Source of the DNA: Mycobacterium terramassiliense | GTDB taxonomy: Bacteria > Actinomycetota > Actinomycetes > Mycobacteriales > Mycobacteriaceae | NCBI RefSeq assembly: GCF_900157385.1 | Contig: NZ_LT717701.1 | Span: 2,248,219 to 2,312,218 of the forward strand | Length of the DNA: 64,000 bases | Direction of reading: 5' to 3' | Shown: positions 42,295 to 49,967 of the stretch, piece after piece | Layout of the letters: the number at the start of each line of letters is the position of its first letter | Position numbering within the stretch: position 1 is the first letter of the stretch | Position numbers and translations under genes: made by a program | The notes under the pieces: generated by a model | Seen by the model: the letters and a program-made list of their open reading frames with translations, nothing else | The model's database searches: none | What the model was told of the DNA's origin: nothing

Positions 42295-43106
42295 CCGCAA
42301 CCAAAAAACCGGCAGTGACGGTCGGATCCGGTGTCGCCGGGCCCGCCACCCAGACCCTCGAGGAGGTGATCGCGTTAACCCGCCGCCTGCGGATGCCCTA
42401 CCTGCGCAAAGCCATTGCCGACGTGGTGCCCACCGCCCGAGCTCAACGCTGGGACCCCGCCGAGGTGCTGCGCGTACTGCTTTGTGAGGAGATCACCGGC
42501 CGCGACGAAGCCACCCTACGGCTGCGGCGAGCGCGGGCGAACTTCCCGGCCGGCAAGACCTTCGCCGTTTGGGATGAAACCCGCTGCTCCATCCCCGCAC
42601 CCACCCAGCAAGCCCTGCGCGGCATGGAATGGGTCGACCGGCGCGAGAACCTTTGCGTCTGTGGTCCCAGCGGCACCGGCAAGAGCCACTTCTGCGAGGC
42701 CCTGGGACAGCTGGCCATCGACACCGGACGCACCGTGGCCTGGTTTTCCATCGACGACCTCGGCGCCCTGGTACGCCGTCACCGCGCCGATGACTCCATC
42801 ACCAAAGCGGTCCGCCGCATCACCCGAGTCGATCTGATCATTCTTGATGACATTGGCATGCTGCCCGTCGGCGAGGACGCCGCCGAAGGGTTCTATCGGC
42901 TTGTCGACGCCTGCTACGAAACCCGTTCGCTGGCAGTGTCATCCAATCTGCACCCGGCCGGCTTCGACGAACTCATGCCCAAGACCCTGGCCACCGCCAC
43001 CGTCGACCGGCTGTTACACCACGCCCACGTCTGCGTCACCGAAGGCCAATCGTTCAGGCTCGCCCAAGCCACCACCGGCAAGGGGGTGGCGCCGCTACCC
43101 AACTGA
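42291..43106 (+). CDS. istB: IS21-family ATPase IstB (transposition helper)
   Basis: AAA+ ATPase related to DnaC, 271 residues; selects target DNA and stimulates IstA. Walker A GPSGTGKS (residues 125-132), Walker B VDLIILDDIGML, sensor LAVSSNLHPAGF. GTG start overlapping the istA stop by 4 bp. The first right-end repeat of the IS overlaps its stop codon. Confidence 0.95.
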   Translation: MTATKKPAVTVGSGVAGPATQTLEEVIALTRRLRMPYLRKAIADVVPTARAQRWDPAEVLRVLLCEEITGRDEATLRLRRARANFPAGKTFAVWDETRCSIPAPTQQALRGMEWVDRRENLCVCGPSGTGKSHFCEALGQLAIDTGRTVAWFSIDDLGALVRRHRADDSITKAVRRITRVDLIILDDIGMLPVGEDAAEGFYRLVDACYETRSLAVSSNLHPAGFDELMPKTLATATVDRLLHHAHVCVTEGQSFRLAQATTGKGVAPLPN

Positions 43107-43206
43107 TCAACCGGGGAGATCCCACGTCCGTCCGTGGGGAGTACTCGTGGCCACCAGCGAGGAGATCTCCTGACCGTCAGTGGGGAGAACTACATGACCG
43201 TTGACA
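43102..43206. repeat. IS21 right end with four phased TnpA-site repeats
   Basis: Four 16-mers related to TGACCGTCAGTGGGGA begin at 43102, 43125, 43148 and 43171, an exact 23-bp period, in inverted orientation to the left-end set. The element ends in GACA at 43203-43206, and CCCGCA (target duplication) follows at 43207-43212. Confidence 0.85.
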
Positions 43207-43270
43207 CCCGCAGGCGTTTAGCCACGAGGCCGTTCCGCGCCCTGTCCGGACGTTGTGTGGTGCGCAAACC

Positions 43271-43504
43271 CTAGTTACATAAGTAAGTACCCGACGCCGA
43301 CCACTCCCTACACGTGGCGTCCATATGGCTAAGCATCGCCTTGGCGCCGGCAAGCTCGGCGCCGCACGGGCATGTCCACGCCTCCGGGCAGTGCTCAACA
43401 ATCACGCCACAGATCGTTTCGACCTGATCGCCGCAGAACGGGCAGCGGGCGCAGCCGTGTTGGCTGTCAACAGTGAGTGCGGAGCCGTAGCAGCGGGATT
43501 CCAT
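43271..43504 (-). CDS. Small cysteine-rich zinc-binding phage protein
   Basis: 77 residues. Zinc-ribbon pattern: CARCPFCGD (C-x2-C-x2-C), EHCPEAWTCPCGAEL, then a C2H2-like tail AMLSHMDATCREW. AGGAGAATAGGA precedes the ATG at 43504, which I prefer to the upstream in-frame ATGs. Small zinc proteins of this kind are common near the ends of mycobacteriophage genomes and may bind DNA. It is the last gene before attR. Confidence 0.7.
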   Translation of the reverse strand: MESRCYGSALTVDSQHGCARCPFCGDQVETICGVIVEHCPEAWTCPCGAELAGAKAMLSHMDATCREWSASGTYLCN

Positions 43505-43586
43505 TCCTATTCTCCTATCTATTGATTGGGCGTTAGCCGCCGTCATGGGCGACATGCCGCGCGCCGAAAACCCGCGAAGGGCGCGT

Positions 43587-43595
43587 TAAGGGTGC
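43587..43595 (+). promoter_or_regulatory. Candidate integrase arm-type site, right end
   Basis: TAAGGGTGC, identical to 30608-30616 at the other end of the element and followed by AAGGGG. It is 54 bp from the att core. In the circular excised form the two sites would flank attP, as arm sites do. Confidence 0.4.
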
Positions 43596-43606
43596 AAGGG
43601 GTCCGA

Positions 43607-43645
43607 GGAAAGAAAAAGGCCAGAGGGCGAAAATGCCCCCTGACC
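43607..43645 (-). terminator. Terminator after tRNA-His, element-borne copy
   Basis: Minus-strand stem CAGGGGGC/GCCCTCTG with loop ATTTTC, then CC and a TTTTTCTTT tract. It directly follows the rebuilt tRNA-His and is a diverged copy of the displaced hairpin at 30423-30450, so the element brought its own terminator. Confidence 0.75.
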
Positions 43646-43648
43646 TGC

Positions 43649-43697
43649 TGGGGTGGCTGACGGGGCTCGAACCCGCGACATCCAGGATCACAACCTG
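43649..43697. repeat. attR: 49-bp direct repeat inside tRNA-His
   Basis: Identical to attL (30453-30501). Here it forms the 3' part of the complete tRNA-His; the D arm and 5' acceptor strand to the right are host sequence. Integration therefore leaves the tRNA functional. Confidence 0.92.
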
Positions 43698-43725
43698 GTG
43701 CTCTACCAGCTGAACTACAGCCACC
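43649..43725 (-). tRNA. tRNA-His (GTG anticodon)
   Basis: 77 nt on the minus strand including the encoded CCA and the extra 5' G (G-1) typical of tRNA-His. Acceptor GTGGCTG pairs with CAGCCAC, the D arm contains AGCTGGTAGAGC, the anticodon loop is TTGTGAT (anticodon GTG), and the T loop is GGTTCGAGC. It is the integration site of the satellite. In M. tuberculosis the tRNA-His gene also neighbours orn. Confidence 0.95.
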
Positions 43726-43777
43726 ATTGCCGCGAGCCGGTATCCATCACTGGGCCAACGAGCGGCGACCACCGATA

Positions 43778-44425
43778 CTAGCCGGTGGGTGGCTCGGTGT
43801 CCGAATCGATAGTTCCGGTTGCGTTGTGTGGGCCTTGAAGATCGGCGACCACGATCTCGATTTCGCTGGTGGACGGACCCGGCGGCGGCACGAACGCGGT
43901 CCGCCGGTAGTACTGCAGTTCGCGGATGGATTCGTGGATGTCGGCAAGCGCCCGGTGGGTGAGCCCCTTGGTGGGCTGGCCGTAGTAGATGCGGGGGTAC
44001 CAGCGCCGGCAGAGTTCCTTGATCGAGCTGACGTCGATCATCCGGTAGTGCAGGTAGGAGTCCAGCTTTGGCATGTCGCGGGTGATGAAAGACCGGTCGG
44101 TGGCGATCGAGTTGCCCGCCAGCGGCGCGGTCTTGGGCTGCTTCACGTGCGTGGTGATGTAGTCCAGGACCATCGCCTCGGCGGTCGCCAGGTCGACGGT
44201 GGAGGCCTTGACCTCATCGATCAGCCCCGAGCGCGAGTGCATTTCGGTGACCACCTCGATCATCGACGACAGCGCGGCGTCGTCGGCGTGGATCACCACG
44301 TCCACCCCGTCGCCGAGCACGTTCAGCTCGGCGTCGGTGACCAGGACCGCGATCTCGATCAGCTTGTCCAAGCTCAGATCGAGCCCGGTCATCTCGCAGT
44401 CGATCCACACCAATTCGTCGCGCAC
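43778..44425 (-). CDS. orn: Oligoribonuclease
   Basis: 3'-5' exoribonuclease that degrades 2-5 nt RNA fragments and cyclic-dinucleotide products such as pGpG. 215 residues, the M. tuberculosis Orn length. DEDDh residues: Asp9 and Glu11 in WIDCEMTGL, an Asp in AGNSIATDRSF, and HRALADIHESI with the last His and Asp. The GTG at 44425 gives the conserved N-terminus; the longer open frame upstream is not conserved. Essential-type housekeeping gene, divergent from the HerA-like ATPase. Confidence 0.95.
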   Translation of the reverse strand: MRDELVWIDCEMTGLDLSLDKLIEIAVLVTDAELNVLGDGVDVVIHADDAALSSMIEVVTEMHSRSGLIDEVKASTVDLATAEAMVLDYITTHVKQPKTAPLAGNSIATDRSFITRDMPKLDSYLHYRMIDVSSIKELCRRWYPRIYYGQPTKGLTHRALADIHESIRELQYYRRTAFVPPPGPSTSEIEIVVADLQGPHNATGTIDSDTEPPTG

Positions 44426-44526
44426 AGCGCTCAGCGTATGCGGGCGTCCGGCCTGTGCGAGCCCTGCCCCCGCGTGGCCTGGGGAAGTAGTGTGAGCGTT
44501 GCGACTGGGGAAGAGGGGCGAGCGCG

Positions 44527-46083
44527 ATGACCACCGAATCGGCGGCGACACCCGCACAGCGAATCGCGAACGGCTACGCCGTCGAAGGCCAGGCGCTGGA
44601 ATTGGGCACGGTCGTCGTCGACGGCGTGGCGGACCCGAGCGCGCAGATCCGCATCCCGCTGGCGACCGTCAACCGGCACGGCCTGGTGGCCGGGGCGACC
44701 GGCACCGGCAAGACCAAGACGCTGCAGCTGATCGCCGAACAGCTCAGCGCCGCGGGCGTGGCGGTGTTGATGGCCGACGTGAAGGGCGACCTGTCCGGTC
44801 TGGCCCGTCCCGGCGAGGCCAACGACAAGACCGCCGGGCGCGCGAAGGACACCGGCGACAACTGGGAGGCGACCGGGTTTCCGGTGGAGTTCCTGTCTCT
44901 GGGCACCGGGGGAGTGGGCGTGCCGGTGCGCGCGACCGTGGCCAGCTTCGGCCCCGTCCTGTTGTCGAAGGTGTTGGGGCTCAACGCCACCCAGGAGTCG
45001 ACGCTGGGGCTGATCTTCCATTGGGCCCAGCAGGCCGGGCGTCCGCTGGTCACCCTGGGCGATCTGCGCGGCGTCATCAGCCACCTGGCCGGCGACGAGG
45101 GCAAGGCCGATCTCAAAGACCTGGGCGGTGTTTCGTCGACGACGGCCGGGGTGATCTTGCGGGCGCTGGTCAACCTTGCCGGCGAAGGCGGCGACACGTT
45201 TTTCGGCGAGCCGAAGCTCGATCCCCAGGATCTGCTGCGCGTCGACGACGGGCACGGCATCATCTCGCTGCTCGAGTTCAGCGGCCAGTCGGTGCGTCCC
45301 GTCATCTTCTCGACCTTCCTGATGTGGCTGCTGGCCGACCTGTACGCCAAACTGCCCGAGGTCGGCGACGTCGACAGGCCCAAGCTGGTCTTCTTTTTCG
45401 ACGAGGCGCACCTGTTGTTCGCCGACGCGTCCAAGGCCTTCCTCGAGCAGGTCGAGCAGACCGTCAAGCTGATCCGCTCCAAGGGCGTCGGGGTGTTCTT
45501 CTGCACGCAACTGCCCACGGACATCCCCAACGACGTGCTGTCCCAGCTGGGCGCGCGCATCCAGCACGCGCTGCGGGCCTTCACGCCCGACGACCAGGCC
45601 GCGCTGTCCAAGACCGTCCGCACCTACCCCAAAACCGATGTGTACGACCTGGAGTCGGCGCTGACCTCGCTGGGGATCGGTGAGGCCGTCGTCACCGTGC
45701 TGTCCGAAAAGGGCGCACCGACGCCCGTCGCGTGGACCCGCATGCGCGTGCCGCGATCGCTGATGGCCTCGATTGGCACCGACGCGATCACCGCCGCGGC
45801 CAAAGCCAGTCCGCTGCAGGCGAAGTACGGCCAAACGATCGAACAACCGGCGCAGCCCCCGGCCGCCCCGCCAGCTCCGCAGGCCCAGTCGGACTATCCG
45901 CCGGTGCCGGCGGACTCGGTGCCCCCGCCGATGCCGGCGCCGGCTGAGCCGGCCGAGCCGAAGGGGCCAAGCTTGTTAGAAAGGCTGTGGCACGATCGTG
46001 AGGTGCAAAGCGCCGTAAACATGGGGATACGCGAAATTATCAAGGCCAAGTTCGGCGGTGGCGGCCGTGGTCGCCGGAAGTAA
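44527..46083 (+). CDS. HerA-like ATPase, DUF853 family
   Basis: 518 residues, homologue of Rv2510c by position and pattern. N-terminal P-loop Walker A GATGTGKT (56-63), Walker B KLVFFFDEAHLLF, sensor FFCTQLPTD and a later RAFTPDDQAALS region. The C-terminus is a Pro/Ala linker (about residues 435-480) and a short helical tail LLERLWHDREVQ ending GGGGRGRRK. Related to HerA DNA translocases, but no NurA partner is adjacent, so the role is unknown. Confidence 0.88.
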   Translation: MTTESAATPAQRIANGYAVEGQALELGTVVVDGVADPSAQIRIPLATVNRHGLVAGATGTGKTKTLQLIAEQLSAAGVAVLMADVKGDLSGLARPGEANDKTAGRAKDTGDNWEATGFPVEFLSLGTGGVGVPVRATVASFGPVLLSKVLGLNATQESTLGLIFHWAQQAGRPLVTLGDLRGVISHLAGDEGKADLKDLGGVSSTTAGVILRALVNLAGEGGDTFFGEPKLDPQDLLRVDDGHGIISLLEFSGQSVRPVIFSTFLMWLLADLYAKLPEVGDVDRPKLVFFFDEAHLLFADASKAFLEQVEQTVKLIRSKGVGVFFCTQLPTDIPNDVLSQLGARIQHALRAFTPDDQAALSKTVRTYPKTDVYDLESALTSLGIGEAVVTVLSEKGAPTPVAWTRMRVPRSLMASIGTDAITAAAKASPLQAKYGQTIEQPAQPPAAPPAPQAQSDYPPVPADSVPPPMPAPAEPAEPKGPSLLERLWHDREVQSAVNMGIREIIKAKFGGGGRGRRK

Positions 46084-46086
46084 CGC

Positions 46087-46893
46087 CTACCCGCCGCCGA
46101 GCTTCTTGTAGAAGCTGCCCACGATTGGCGCGACGATGGCGCGCGGCGCGTACCCGCTGGCCACCGACATGGCCTTCGACGTCAGACCCGGGACGATACG
46201 CATCTTGTTGCGCTCCAACGCATCCAGCGATACGCGGGCGGTGTGCTCGGTCGAGATCCACAGGAAGTCCGGGACCAGCTTTTCGACCAGGGACCGTTCG
46301 GCGTCATCGGGCAGATCGGTGCGCACCGGGCCCGGCGCCAGCAGCGTGACGTGCACTCCCGAGCCGCGCAGCTCACCGCGCAACGACTCGCTGAAGGTGT
46401 TGGCGAACGCCTTGGTGGCCGCGTAGGTGGCGTTGTAGGGGATCGGCGAATTGCCGGCCGCCGAGCCGGAAATCAGGATGCCGCCGGCCTTCCGCTCGAC
46501 CATGCCCGGCAGCACCGCCAGCGTAAGGTCGTGCACCGCAACGGCATTCAGCTGCACCTGGGCCTTTTCGCCCGCCGGGTCGAGGCCCGCGACCGGACCG
46601 AACGTCGCGGTGCCGGCGTTGGCGCACAGGATCGAGATGGGGCGGGCGGCCAATTCGTCGCAGAGTTTGGCCCGTTCGGCGGGATCGGCCAGGTCGGCCG
46701 GCCGCACGTCGACGGCCACCCCGTACTCCTCGGTCAGCCGCGCGGCCAGGTCGTTGAGCAGCTCTTCGCGCCGCGCGGTGACGATCAGGCTGTGCCCGCG
46801 CGCGGCCAGTTCGGTGGCCAGCGCCGCGCCGATGTTTTGCGAAGCCCCGGTGACGACGGCGCGCGCGTCGGGACTGGGAGCTGGTACCGGCAT
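46087..46893 (-). CDS. SDR oxidoreductase (Rv2509-like)
   Basis: 268 residues, same length as Rv2509. Cofactor motif VTGASQNIGAALA, CANAG, catalytic Tyr-Lys in YNATYAATKAFANTFSESL, then LLAPGPVRTDL. The M. tuberculosis enzyme is implicated in the late reduction step of mycolic acid synthesis or a related beta-keto ester reduction; I infer the same. It ends 3 bp from the convergent ATPase gene; ATG 46893 is chosen by family length. Confidence 0.9.
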   Translation of the reverse strand: MPVPAPSPDARAVVTGASQNIGAALATELAARGHSLIVTARREELLNDLAARLTEEYGVAVDVRPADLADPAERAKLCDELAARPISILCANAGTATFGPVAGLDPAGEKAQVQLNAVAVHDLTLAVLPGMVERKAGGILISGSAAGNSPIPYNATYAATKAFANTFSESLRGELRGSGVHVTLLAPGPVRTDLPDDAERSLVEKLVPDFLWISTEHTARVSLDALERNKMRIVPGLTSKAMSVASGYAPRAIVAPIVGSFYKKLGGG

Positions 46894-46936
46894 GCGGCCA
46901 ATGGTAGACAGGCGCCGCACTTATACAGTGCGGGGC

Positions 46937-48253
46937 ATGAGTCAGCGTCCGGCCACACTGGTGCCGTCGCAGGTGGCGGCGTGGGCGCTGTGGGACTGCG
47001 GCTCGCTTGGGATGAACGCCATCGTGGCGACGTTCGTCTTCTCCGTCTACCTGACCGGCACCGTGGGGGCGGGAATGTCCGGTGGTACGTCGCCCGCGAG
47101 TTGGCTCGGTCGCTCGCTCGCGGTCGCGGGGTTGACCATCGCGGTCTTGGCGCCGGTCGTCGGGGTGTGGGTGGAAGCCCCGCACCGCCGGCGGGTGGTG
47201 TTGACGATCCTGAGCGGTCTCGCGGTCGCGTCGACCAGCGCGATGTTCCTGATCCGCGACGATCCCAGCTATCTGTGGGCGGGCCTGGTGCTGCTGTCGG
47301 CCACGGCCGCGTGCGGCGATCTCGCCGGTGTTCCCTACAACGCCATGCTGCGTCAGGTCTCGACGCCGCAGACGGCCGGGCGCATCTCCGGCCTGGGCGC
47401 GGCCGCCGGGTTTACCGGCAGCGTGGTCCTGCTGCTCCTGGTCTATTTCGGTTTCATCTCCGGCACCGGCCCGGTGCGCGGGCTGCTGCACGTGCCCGTT
47501 CACGACGGGCTCTACGTTCGGACGGCGATGCTGCTGACCGCGGCATGGTTCGCCGTGCTGGCGCTGCCGTTGCTGTTTGTCGCGCACCGGCTGCCGGGCT
47601 CCGGCGAGACGTCGCCCCCGGTGAGCATGCTGGGCGGTTATCGCAAGCTGTGGGCTGAGGTGAGCGCGGAATGGCGCCGCAACCGCAACCTGGTCTACTT
47701 CCTGGGGGCCAGCGCGCTGTTCCGGGACGGGCTGGCCGCCATCTTCGGCTTCGGCGCCGTGCTCGGCGTCAACGTGTACGGGCTTTCCCAGGGCGATGTG
47801 GTGGTGTTCGGCGTGGCGGCGAGCGTGGTGGCCGCGCTGGGCGCCGTCATCGGCGGGTTCGTCGACCACCGGATCGGCTCCAAACCGGTCATCGTGGGGT
47901 CGCTGGTCGCGCTGGTCGCCGTGTCGGTCACGTTGATGGCGGTGTCCGGTGCGCATGCCTTCTGGGCGTGTGGGCTGCTGTTGGCGGTGTTCGTCGGCCC
48001 ATCGCTCGCGTCGTCGCGCGCCCTGCTGCTGCAGTTGGCGAAGGATGGCGGGGAGGGGGTCGCGTTCGGCCTCTACACGATGACGGGTCGGGCCGTCGCG
48101 TTCGTGGCGCCATGGCTGTTCTCCGTCTTCGTCGACGCGTTCGGCACCGTGCGCGCCGGCATCGGCGGGATCTGCCTCGTGTTGATCGCCGGACTGCTGG
48201 CGATGCTGGTGGTTCGCGTGCCGGCGCGCGCCGAACAGCCCGCGCAGGCCTAG
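46937..48253 (+). CDS. MFS transporter (Rv2508c-like)
   Basis: Inner-membrane transporter with about 12 hydrophobic helices, 438 residues, starting MSQRPATLVPSQVAAWALWDCGSLGMNAIVATFVF. The ...AWALYDWA-like N-terminus (here AWALWDCGS) marks the Atg22/UMF1 branch of the major facilitator family. Internal ASTSAMFLIRDDPSYLWAG and GRISGLGAAAGFTGSVV loops follow. ATG 46937 is used; the frame is open far upstream but over the opposite SDR gene. Substrate unknown. Confidence 0.87.
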   Translation: MSQRPATLVPSQVAAWALWDCGSLGMNAIVATFVFSVYLTGTVGAGMSGGTSPASWLGRSLAVAGLTIAVLAPVVGVWVEAPHRRRVVLTILSGLAVASTSAMFLIRDDPSYLWAGLVLLSATAACGDLAGVPYNAMLRQVSTPQTAGRISGLGAAAGFTGSVVLLLLVYFGFISGTGPVRGLLHVPVHDGLYVRTAMLLTAAWFAVLALPLLFVAHRLPGSGETSPPVSMLGGYRKLWAEVSAEWRRNRNLVYFLGASALFRDGLAAIFGFGAVLGVNVYGLSQGDVVVFGVAASVVAALGAVIGGFVDHRIGSKPVIVGSLVALVAVSVTLMAVSGAHAFWACGLLLAVFVGPSLASSRALLLQLAKDGGEGVAFGLYTMTGRAVAFVAPWLFSVFVDAFGTVRAGIGGICLVLIAGLLAMLVVRVPARAEQPAQA

Positions 48254-48363
48254 TACCGGGAGACGTCAAGTCGCCCAACGTGCTCTCACGGCGAGGTTTC
48301 GACCGGTTTTCCGCCGTACGTGCACGCTCGGCGCGGCGGGCTACTCAGCCCTCCCCGCGATCG

Positions 48364-49161
48364 TCACGAACCCCGCGCGTCGCAGATCGTCAGTCCGGCC
48401 CCGGACCGCTGGCTCAGCTGCACCCCGTCGACGGTCACCGAACACGTGACGTTGTGGCCGAAGTTGACGACCGTGACGTTGGCCGGGTGCAGCGCCGACT
48501 TCGACAGGCTGACCTCTTTGGTCCAGGGCAGCACGACGTTGAACTCGGTCTGCACGACGTCGCCGGTGCCGATGTAGACGACGCTGATGGCCCGGCCTTC
48601 CCCGGTGACGCTGTAGACAACGTCTTGCATCACACCCGGGCCGGTCGTCTCGGTGGGCGGGCCCGACGCGGTCGGCGGCGGCAACGGCCGGAGGGTGCGC
48701 GACGGCGGCGACGTCCGCGTCGACGGGGTCGGCGTCGGGGTCTGCTCCTCGCTCGACCCGGGCATCGCGGGCAGCGGCGGGACGGCGGTCTGGTTCTTGA
48801 TCGCGTCGTTGGCCAGGATCAGTGCGATCACCAGCGCGACGACCAGAAGCACCGCGGCCCCGGCGCCCAACCACAGCCAGCGCGGTGACTTCGGGCCGCC
48901 GGGCGGCGGCGGGGTCAGGCCCTCGATCGGCGCTTCGCCCGACGGGGGCAGCTCCTGCTGCCAGTACGGCGGAAGCTGCTTGGTGTCGTTGACATTGGAC
49001 GCCCACTGCGGGCTGTATCCGCCGTAGGTGGGTGCATAAGGTCCGGCCTGGTCGGCGTACGCGGGGTCGGCGGGCGGCGGATAGGGCAAACCCTGCGGCC
49101 CGCGCGGTCCCGATCCCGGTAGAGGGGGACTAAACCGCTCGGTTCGACGTGGATCGTTCAT
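48364..49161 (-). CDS. Proline-rich membrane protein with MmpS-like extracellular domain (Rv2507-like)
   Basis: 265 residues. N-terminal cytosolic tail rich in Pro, Tyr and Gly (about 1-105), one transmembrane helix WLWLGAGAAVLLVVALVIALIL near residue 115, a Thr/Pro linker TPTPTPSTRTSPPSRT, and an extracytoplasmic beta domain MQDVVYSVTGEGRAISVVYIG...NVTCSVTVDGVQLSQRSGAG-LTICDA with two cysteines, like the MmpS fold. ATG 49161 sets the start. Exported accessory protein of unknown partner. Confidence 0.85.
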   Translation of the reverse strand: MNDPRRTERFSPPLPGSGPRGPQGLPYPPPADPAYADQAGPYAPTYGGYSPQWASNVNDTKQLPPYWQQELPPSGEAPIEGLTPPPPGGPKSPRWLWLGAGAAVLLVVALVIALILANDAIKNQTAVPPLPAMPGSSEEQTPTPTPSTRTSPPSRTLRPLPPPTASGPPTETTGPGVMQDVVYSVTGEGRAISVVYIGTGDVVQTEFNVVLPWTKEVSLSKSALHPANVTVVNFGHNVTCSVTVDGVQLSQRSGAGLTICDARGS

Positions 49162-49230
49162 GTCCACCTCATGGGTTGCAAGGGTACCTAAACCGGGCGG
49201 CTGAGCGGGGCTCACCTGAAGGGACGCGAC

Positions 49231-49872
49231 TCAGGGGCACTGATTGCCGGCCCGTAGCGCGGCAACCGTCATCGCCCGCATGACGGCACGTGATCGCGCC
49301 GCACCGGCGGGCTTGGCGCGCGAATCGTCGGGGGACTTCAGGCTGTGCGGCGTCGAGTTGAGCAACCCGAATATCGCGTGGGCCGTCAGCCGGGCGTCGG
49401 CTTCGGCCAGCTTGGGATTGAGCTCGCGCAGCACACCCACCCAGACCTCGACGTATTGGCGCTGCGCCTTGCGCACCTGCTTCGCGGCCGACTCGGGCAG
49501 GTGCGCCAGGTCGCGGTCCTGGATGCGGATCAGGTCGGGTTCGCCCAGCGCGAAGTCGAGGTGGAAGTCGATCAGCTCGTCCAGCGCGGCGGCCGCATCT
49601 GCGTTGCGGGCCCGCGCGTTGCGGGCGCCGGCGAGCAGCCGGGTGCTGATCCCGACGAGCAACTCGACCAGCATCGACTCCTTGTTGGGGAAGTGGCGAT
49701 AGATCGCCGGACCGCTGACCCCCGCGGCGGCGCCGATGTCTTCCAGGCGCACCGCGAGGAAACCGCGCTCGGCGAACAGGCGCTCGGCGGCCGCCAGGAG
49801 TTGCAGGCGCCGGTCGGACTTCAATCGGCTGCGGCGATTTGGGGGGTCGGGCTCTGGTGCGGACGTGGTCAT
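49231..49872 (-). CDS. bkaR: TetR-family repressor, BkaR/Rv2506-like
   Basis: 213 residues. N-terminal HTH LEDIGAAAGVSGPAIYRHFPNKESML (about 43-68) and a helical ligand domain. In M. tuberculosis the orthologous Rv2506 controls the branched-chain keto-acid genes; gene order here is identical, and two matching palindromes lie in its own promoter region and before scoA. The ligand is probably a branched-chain acyl-CoA or keto acid. Divergent from fadD35. Confidence 0.88.
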   Translation of the reverse strand: MTTSAPEPDPPNRRSRLKSDRRLQLLAAAERLFAERGFLAVRLEDIGAAAGVSGPAIYRHFPNKESMLVELLVGISTRLLAGARNARARNADAAAALDELIDFHLDFALGEPDLIRIQDRDLAHLPESAAKQVRKAQRQYVEVWVGVLRELNPKLAEADARLTAHAIFGLLNSTPHSLKSPDDSRAKPAGAARSRAVMRAMTVAALRAGNQCP

Positions 49873-49896
49873 GACCGCCCTCCATCTCGCCCGTTC

Positions 49897-49914
49897 GGTT
49901 AATCGCCACTAACT
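49897..49914. promoter_or_regulatory. Candidate BkaR operator in bkaR-fadD35 promoter region
   Basis: GTTAAT (49898-49903), spacer CGCC, ACTAAC (49908-49913): one mismatch from a perfect palindrome and the same architecture as the site before scoA. It lies 26 bp upstream of the TetR start and 55 bp upstream of fadD35, so one dimer could control both. Confidence 0.65.
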
Positions 49915-49967
49915 TAGCACGGGGTTGTTCGTGGTCTAGGTTGTTAAGCGAACCAGCCGGAGGCGCC

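Larger units (their letters stand above)
40598..43206. mobile_element. IS21-family insertion sequence, 2609 bp
   Basis: Ends are TGTC (left) and GACA (right), with imperfect terminal inverted repeats that align over about 35 bp (TGTC-x2-CGG-...-TCCCCACTGACGG). It carries istA and istB in the IS21 arrangement with a 4-bp overlap, plus four tandem repeats inside each end. It has intact genes, both ends and a 6-bp target duplication, so it may still be active. It lies in a gap between two minus-strand satellite genes and breaks no recognised gene. Confidence 0.93.
30453..43697. mobile_element. Integrated phage satellite / capsid-forming island in tRNA-His
   Basis: 13.2 kb between the att repeats, about 10.6 kb without the IS21 insertion. 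In order: tyrosine integrase, excisionase-like HTH, HNH-like protein, small unknowns, HNH endonuclease, minus-strand unknown, large terminase, portal, scaffold-like protein, major capsid, head-tail connector, small membrane protein, minus-strand unknown, IS21 element, minus-strand zinc protein. There is no tail tube, tape measure, lysin, holin, capsid protease, repressor of known type or replication initiator. Local sequence is less GC-rich than the host. This is the gene content of capsid-encoding satellites that borrow tails from a helper; M. tuberculosis phiRv1 and phiRv2 are similar in size. Confidence 0.85.

Noticed and set aside
40598..43206. istA/istB as functional parts of the phage satellite
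   Set aside because: Complete IS ends and a 6-bp target duplication show a later, independent insertion.
30453..43697. Complete temperate prophage
   Set aside because: No tail, lysis, repressor or replication genes are visible, and 10.6 kb of element DNA is far below mycobacteriophage genome size.
43727..44530. Plus-strand open frame opposite orn
   Set aside because: Shadow of orn: Val/Asp/His-rich translation without motifs, and orn on the other strand has a full catalytic set.
46373..47956. Minus-strand open frame of 527 codons opposite the MFS gene
   Set aside because: Composition is Arg/His/Gln-rich without hydrophobic core patterns, while the plus strand has a clear membrane transporter.
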